From the NCBI GenBank assembly GCA_003176075.1, contig PSRN01000182.1, positions 1 through 6,830 of the forward strand: a DNA stretch of 6,830 nt, given 5' to 3'. Under the pieces are notes generated by a model. The model saw only the letters and a program-made list of their open reading frames with translations, did not search any database and was not told the origin of the DNA. Position numbers and translations under genes: made by a program. The first letter of the stretch is position 1, and each line of letters opens with the position of its first letter. The DNA comes from Bdellovibrio sp. (lineage in GTDB: Bacteria; Bdellovibrionota; Bdellovibrionia; Bdellovibrionales; Bdellovibrionaceae). This document shows positions 6,269 to 6,830 of this stretch, piece by piece.

Positions 6269-6830
6269 CTATTTTACGTCGGCGCTGCGCACTTTCACAT
6301 CCCAGTTTTCGATGGAGTTGGTTTCATAAAATTGGTGTCCTGTGAGTTCGAAGTTCCTTAACGTGGTCGGGTTCACAGCGACGTCCGAGCGATAATACAG
6401 GGGGATGACGGGAACATCTTCGGTGTAGTATTTTTCGATTTCATAAGCCAACTCGTTTCGCTTTTTTGGATCAAATTCCGTTTCCATTTGTTCAATGGCT
6501 TGATCCACCTTGGGGTTGGACCAGCCTGGATTGTTCTGGCCGGACCAGCCATTTTTTTCATTGGGAATGGCGGAGGAGTGAAGAGTCGACCGGGGGATGT
6601 TTTCGAGTGAAAAAGACCAGGCGTACATGCCCAGCGCGTATTCCCGTTTTTTCAGCGTGTCGCCAAAAAACACGCGGGCTGGCTCGTTCTTAATAATCAC
6701 TTCAACACCGATTTCTTTCCATTGATTTTGCAAAAATGTTTCCACCGTTTCACGAACCTTATCCCCCGCCGTGGTCGTGAAGGGAAGGCTCAGGCGCTGG
6801 CCGTTCTTATGGCGGTAGCCGTCGTGGGCG
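6269..6830 (-). CDS. oppA: Periplasmic peptide-binding protein of the ABC transporter (SBP_bac_5 family), C-terminal part only
   Basis: The frame is open from the right edge to TAG at 6269-6271, giving 186 residues that are the C-terminal third of an extracellular solute-binding protein family 5 member; such proteins are usually 500-600 residues and exported by an N-terminal signal or lipoprotein peptide, here outside the window. Typical landmarks in order are DGYRHKNGQRLSLPF (start of the visible part), a helix ending in WKEIGVEV, the loop GWSNPKVDQAIEQM, and the helix-strand segment DPKKRNELAYEIEKYY followed by VPVIPLYYRSDVAV. The gene lies 18 bases upstream of the OppB-type permease, so it is the first visible gene of the operon and would deliver ligand to that permease pair. 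A GTG at 6745 within the frame is not the start, since homologous-looking sequence continues upstream without a stop. Ligand identity is unknown. Confidence 0.93.
   Translation of the reverse strand, partial: AHDGYRHKNGQRLSLPFTTTAGDKVRETVETFLQNQWKEIGVEVIIKNEPARVFFGDTLKKREYALGMYAWSFSLENIPRSTLHSSAIPNEKNGWSGQNNPGWSNPKVDQAIEQMETEFDPKKRNELAYEIEKYYTEDVPVIPLYYRSDVAVNPTTLRNFELTGHQFYETNSIENWDVKVRSADVK

Overview
The window looks like chromosome from a Gram-negative, probably delta-proteobacterial or Bdellovibrionota-like organism. I base this on the moderately GC-rich coding style, a very long FHA/coiled-coil protein and a peptide-type ABC transporter operon. The taxonomic call is an inference of low to moderate confidence, because no RNA gene or marker gene is present.

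Layout: (1) Positions 1-2761, minus strand: one very large gene, with its start inside the window and its end beyond base 1. It encodes an N-terminal forkhead-associated (FHA) phosphothreonine-binding domain, a coiled coil of about 550 residues that opens with in-register 11-residue (hendecad) repeats, and a proline-rich tail. I followed this frame for 920 codons without a stop. (2) Positions 2762-3288: a long intergenic stretch. Its half nearest the FHA gene has ordinary base composition and contains a cluster of inverted repeats (about 3006-3123) that could be a structured RNA or a dispersed repeat. Its other half (about 3124-3288) is very AT-rich and contains a possible promoter and an operator-like palindrome with repeats. 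(3) Positions 3289-4015, plus strand: a compact two-gene module, a TumE-like (DUF6516-type) putative toxin followed one base later by a winged-helix protein resembling the HVO_A0114/TumA antitoxins. (4) Positions 4051-6830, minus strand: the end of an oligopeptide/dipeptide ABC transporter operon. It comprises the C-terminal part of the periplasmic binding protein (running off the right edge), an OppB/DppB-type permease and an OppC/DppC-type permease with an unusually large insert after its first membrane helix.

How they work together: the transporter genes form one transcription unit in the order binding protein, permease B, permease C. No ATPase gene follows, so the ATPase subunits must be upstream of the window or elsewhere. 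The toxin-antitoxin pair is convergent with this operon, divergent from the FHA gene, and preceded by AT-rich DNA, which fits an acquired module settled in an intergenic gap. The repeats just upstream of the first toxin-antitoxin gene are good candidates for its autoregulatory operator.
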